Shown here piece after piece: positions 28,619 through 31,152 of a DNA stretch of 31,152 bases. Under the pieces are notes generated by a model, which saw only the letters and a program-made list of their open reading frames with translations, did not search any database and was not told the origin of the DNA. The position numbers were made by a program, and so were the translations under genes. Position 1 is the first letter of the stretch. Each line of letters starts with the position of its first letter. The stretch comes from Halocafeteria seosinensis (lineage: Eukaryota > Sar > Bigyra > Bicosoecida). The DNA lies in NCBI GenBank assembly GCA_001687465.1, contig LVLI01001222.1, positions 1 to 31,152 on the forward strand, in the 5' to 3' direction.

Positions 28619-28894
28619 TCAAGTGGTCCCTCTTGCTCGTTCCGGAGGCAACCTATTCTCGAATTTGAGAATTTCGTCCTCTTTCCAGAGCTTGTCATTC
28701 AACGATGAACTAACCTTTTTGTGAATACTTTCATCCACTATCTGGATCAAAGCCTCATTGCATTCGGAATCGCTGGATGACTCCCCTTGAGCTGTAGAAC
28801 GTGCTCTTACGCTAAGGGAATCATGCGAGTTTGTTAAACGTCCATACTTGTGATTCATGTTCAGTCCCTCCGAAAACATGAGTATTCCATGCAT
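28619..28894 (-). CDS. Hypothetical Ser/Asp-rich ORF, 91 residues
   Basis: An ATG ORF whose middle (GESSSDSECNEALIQIVDES) is recognisable in the duplicate at about 22790-22870 (SSSDSESSEVLIQIADE), where the frame then ends early. The retained acidic motif across copies hints at a former coding exon. No domain is recognised; it may equally be a relic. Confidence 0.25.
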   Translation of the reverse strand: MHGILMFSEGLNMNHKYGRLTNSHDSLSVRARSTAQGESSSDSECNEALIQIVDESIHKKVSSSLNDKLWKEDEILKFENRLPPERARGTT

Positions 28895-29790
28895 ATATTG
28901 TTGGCGTTGGATATAGATTAGGGTAAATTAAATACGAATACGGTTCCCAAGGAACATAGCGGCGCAGGGTAAAGGGATTCATGCAGGTTGATCGATATGC
29001 GAAGGGGACGGTACTAGGAGTGTGCTAACATCGAGTTACTTACAATCGGCGCAGATTTAGGTCGGCCCTGGGCAGTCTGTCCAAGTTTAGTTGGCATGCA
29101 CCATGCGGTTTAGTCATAGGCCAATTGCTTCTACTCATTATATCGTCGGACAGACTTCAAGTTGCGAGCACGCCACACGCCAGGCTGACAACAGGAAGAT
29201 GGAGTGGACACATACCGCTAGCTCCACAAGCATTTGTTAGTCTCCTGCTTTAGGGGAGATTGAGAGAGTACATTCATCAGGTATACCTATAGATAGTGTG
29301 CTAAAAAGGGACAGCGAGTCTCTCAGAAGAACTTTGCCGCGAGTCTCCGCGACGGACCTCGTAGGCTAGTCGTAGCCGAGGGAAACAGACTGTTTCAAAC
29401 AGTTAAACTGAGCCAACACTCTCAGGTTCTCGAGACTCCAGCTTCCTCTTGAATGACTGAAATTCAACAATTCGGAAGGGCATACTTTCATCAACGATGA
29501 ATGTCACTATTATGATAGAATATCCCAATCGTCTCCTTCCTTTGTCTCTTGCTTCCACTTATGGACGTTGTGTGGTGCGGACCTTGCGAAGACTTTCAAG
29601 ATATGTAGTGTATTATTATGGCCTACCGGCTTGGAAACGTAGTTGGGGGATCTACTACAGACGAGCGTTCGACTGTTTGAATTAGCAACCACCAATGAAG
29701 GGTGTATAACTTTCTGATGTACAAATTATACCACATACATGTATATCCAATAGTACATACAATAGCGACAATTGATTTACATGATTTTGA
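28895..29790. other. Intergenic stretch before the transposase
   Basis: No gene supported. It includes hairpin repeat R2 copy 4 (29604-29653: GTAGTGTATTATTATGGCCT, ACCGGCTTGG, AGTTGGGGGATCT) without the distal hairpin arm. No terminal inverted repeat of the following transposase could be identified with confidence. Confidence 0.5.
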
Positions 29791-30793
29791 ATGTCACTGT
29801 GCTCAATAACGAATGGTCGCATCAGCCTCAGCAGCTCTGATTCGTTAAGCGATAACGACAGCCGCAGCACAGAGACTGTAAGCGGCGATAGCAGCGACGA
29901 AGAAGTTGAACATGCCGCTATCGGCGCAGCGATAGCACTCGTCAGTACTGCCACCCACAGTGCTGCCAACTGGAAAAAGCTTGCGGGCGGAAAACGGATG
30001 GTTTTACTGGAGCTTCCACAGAATGGAGGAGTGGCGATTTGTCGAGAACTTTGGTCAACTCCGAAGACAATCCGACATACTGGCGAGCATTGTCGTCCCT
30101 AAAATTGAGCAATATGTCGGAGACATATCCCAACATGAGCATGCGGGAGCTCGCTAATGACTTTGGCGTCTCACCTGCCACGGTGTGCAACTCAACCAAG
30201 AGTTGTGCTAGATGTCATGGTACAACCTGAAGTTCGGCGTTACTTCATCTGCTTTCCCGAAGGGAGAGCATTGGACAAAATAATTACCGAGAACTATCGA
30301 CGTACCTCCCTGAATGGAGTCGTAGGAGCCATAGGCGGCTCCCATATTCCCATAAAAGGCCAATTTTGGAGACGCGACGTAGCAACGAACAAGTGAGAGG
30401 GAGGATTCTCTTCGTGCAGATCGCATCATTTTCCGTCAGCCCGTATTCCTTCAATACAGGAAATTGTCATATAGTATGGTATTGCAAGCCGTCGCAGGCC
30501 CCGATTTGCAACTGTATGACATCGATGTTGGGGTCTGGGGGAGCTGTCATGATGCGAGAGTTTTCAGTACAAGCGAGTTGGGCGACAGAATTCTGGGCGA
30601 CCGTCCACTTCCATTTCCGCAGGATTCGGCTTCGTCGCCCTCCTCGTCCACACTTTTTTCATCCTCTAGCATTTCATCCGCTGGAAAAAGTGATTGGGGC
30701 GATTCTGTGGCTGTGGTTCTGGCAGTGGTGGTCGTCGGATATAACCGCATTTGCACGTTGCTGGACGGAGAGGATAGAATAGAAGAAGAGTAG
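29791..30793 (+). pseudogene. PIF/Harbinger-type transposase, frameshifted
   Basis: Family signatures appear in order but in changing frames. A Ser/Asp-rich N-terminus (GDSSDEEVEHAAIGAAIALV) is followed by a helix-turn-helix-like segment (SMRELANDFGVSPATVCN). The catalytic region has NGVVGAIGGSHIPIKG, where the usual first aspartate of GAIDGSHI is replaced by glycine. Then come SMVLQAVAGPDLQLYDIDVG and WGSCHDARVFSTSELGDRI, the second-aspartate region of DDE_Tnp_4. At least three frame changes occur (near 29960-30040, 30180 and 30400-30460) and the C-terminal part with the final glutamate is not recognisable. It is therefore dead. It would have been a cut-and-paste DNA transposase acting in the nucleus. 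Confidence 0.8.
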
Positions 30794-31152
30794 TACATCA
30801 CTCCTGCAAATCTGCAAGGCTTGTCAGGGGCCTTCGCCCGATTGAAATATACTTAGGCATCTGTATGCGCGCACCATTGTACACAAATCCTCACAGGAGA
30901 ATTTGAATTTGTTAACCCGATGACCGAGGTTTCAGTCTGAAACTTTCAGAGGACCCCAAAAACCGGACACCGAAACATTCGGTGACCATTATTATTATTC
31001 GGTCCCGGTCGGGTTTCTGCGCAGTGCCCACGTCTGCCCGCGCCGGTGACCCGGGTCCCTGGTGTGTGAAGCAGCTGAACACCGTGTCCAGAACACGGCC
31101 TTCCGTCGGTAGTGAGTGTTGGTCGCCTACGAACTACCGGCAGGGTTTGTGC
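30794..31152. other. Right end of window
   Basis: No gene supported. It becomes GC-rich at the end and has a short ATTATTATTATT tract near 30990. It may include the right flank of the Harbinger element, but no matching inverted terminus was found upstream. Confidence 0.45.

Larger units (their letters stand above)
27301..28795 (-). repeat. Direct segmental duplication, copy 2
   Basis: Counterpart of 20292-22885 without the retroelement insertion, but with its own ~320-bp insertion at about 28147-28462. Homologous blocks resume at AAGTTGCAGCAGCG (28467) and continue to about 28795. Confidence 0.85.

Overview
The window is nuclear DNA from a eukaryote. Seven or more genes are best read as spliced models with short GT-AG introns (58-198 bp, donors mostly GTAAGT, GTACGT or GTGAGT). 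One gene encodes nuclear cytochrome c oxidase subunit 6A with a mitochondrial presequence. There are (CA)n/(GA)n microsatellites, a decayed PIF/Harbinger transposase and chromodomain retroelement debris. I see no bacterial operon signals. I cannot place the lineage: an alga or other protist, or an early-branching animal relative, would all fit.

Left part (1-9.7 kb), mostly unique sequence. It opens with the last 47 codons of a gene running in from the left. A single-exon ankyrin-repeat gene follows (623-2146, minus). Next is a seven-exon gene (3783-9230, plus) for a ~1,669-residue, highly charged, coiled-coil protein with a C-terminal TPR region. A stop-interrupted minus-strand ORF (9303-9707) lies tail-to-tail with it.

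Middle part (9.7-17.7 kb), repeat-rich DNA followed by a ~2.1-kb tandem segmental duplication (12495-14570 and 15679-17722). Each unit holds two head-to-head genes: a minus-strand cysteine-rich protein of ~207 residues and a plus-strand two-helix membrane protein. The membrane gene is truncated in the second unit. The cysteine-rich proteins differ at about a quarter of residues, although the DNA between the divergent genes is about 96% identical by my hand count.

Right part (17.7-29 kb), a large inverted duplication. Two copies of a small secreted gene with a probable GPI anchor (18721-19486 plus, 23718-24498 minus) face each other. Each copy has a shared promoter/5'UTR module, a signal peptide, two three-cysteine repeats and a hydrophobic tail. 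Signal and tail are nearly identical while the ectodomain has diverged. Between the arms lie COX6A (20059-20578, minus) and a GC-rich retroelement insertion with tandem chromodomains (21372-22735). A direct segmental duplicate of the COX6A region (27301-28795) carries a truncated COX6A pseudogene. The window ends with a frameshifted PIF/Harbinger transposase (29791-30793).

The most interesting pattern is that two unrelated-looking small gene families in one 12-kb stretch have both duplicated locally and both diverge faster in the protein than in adjacent DNA or targeting signals. That is what recognition or arms-race genes look like. No function is known to me for either family.
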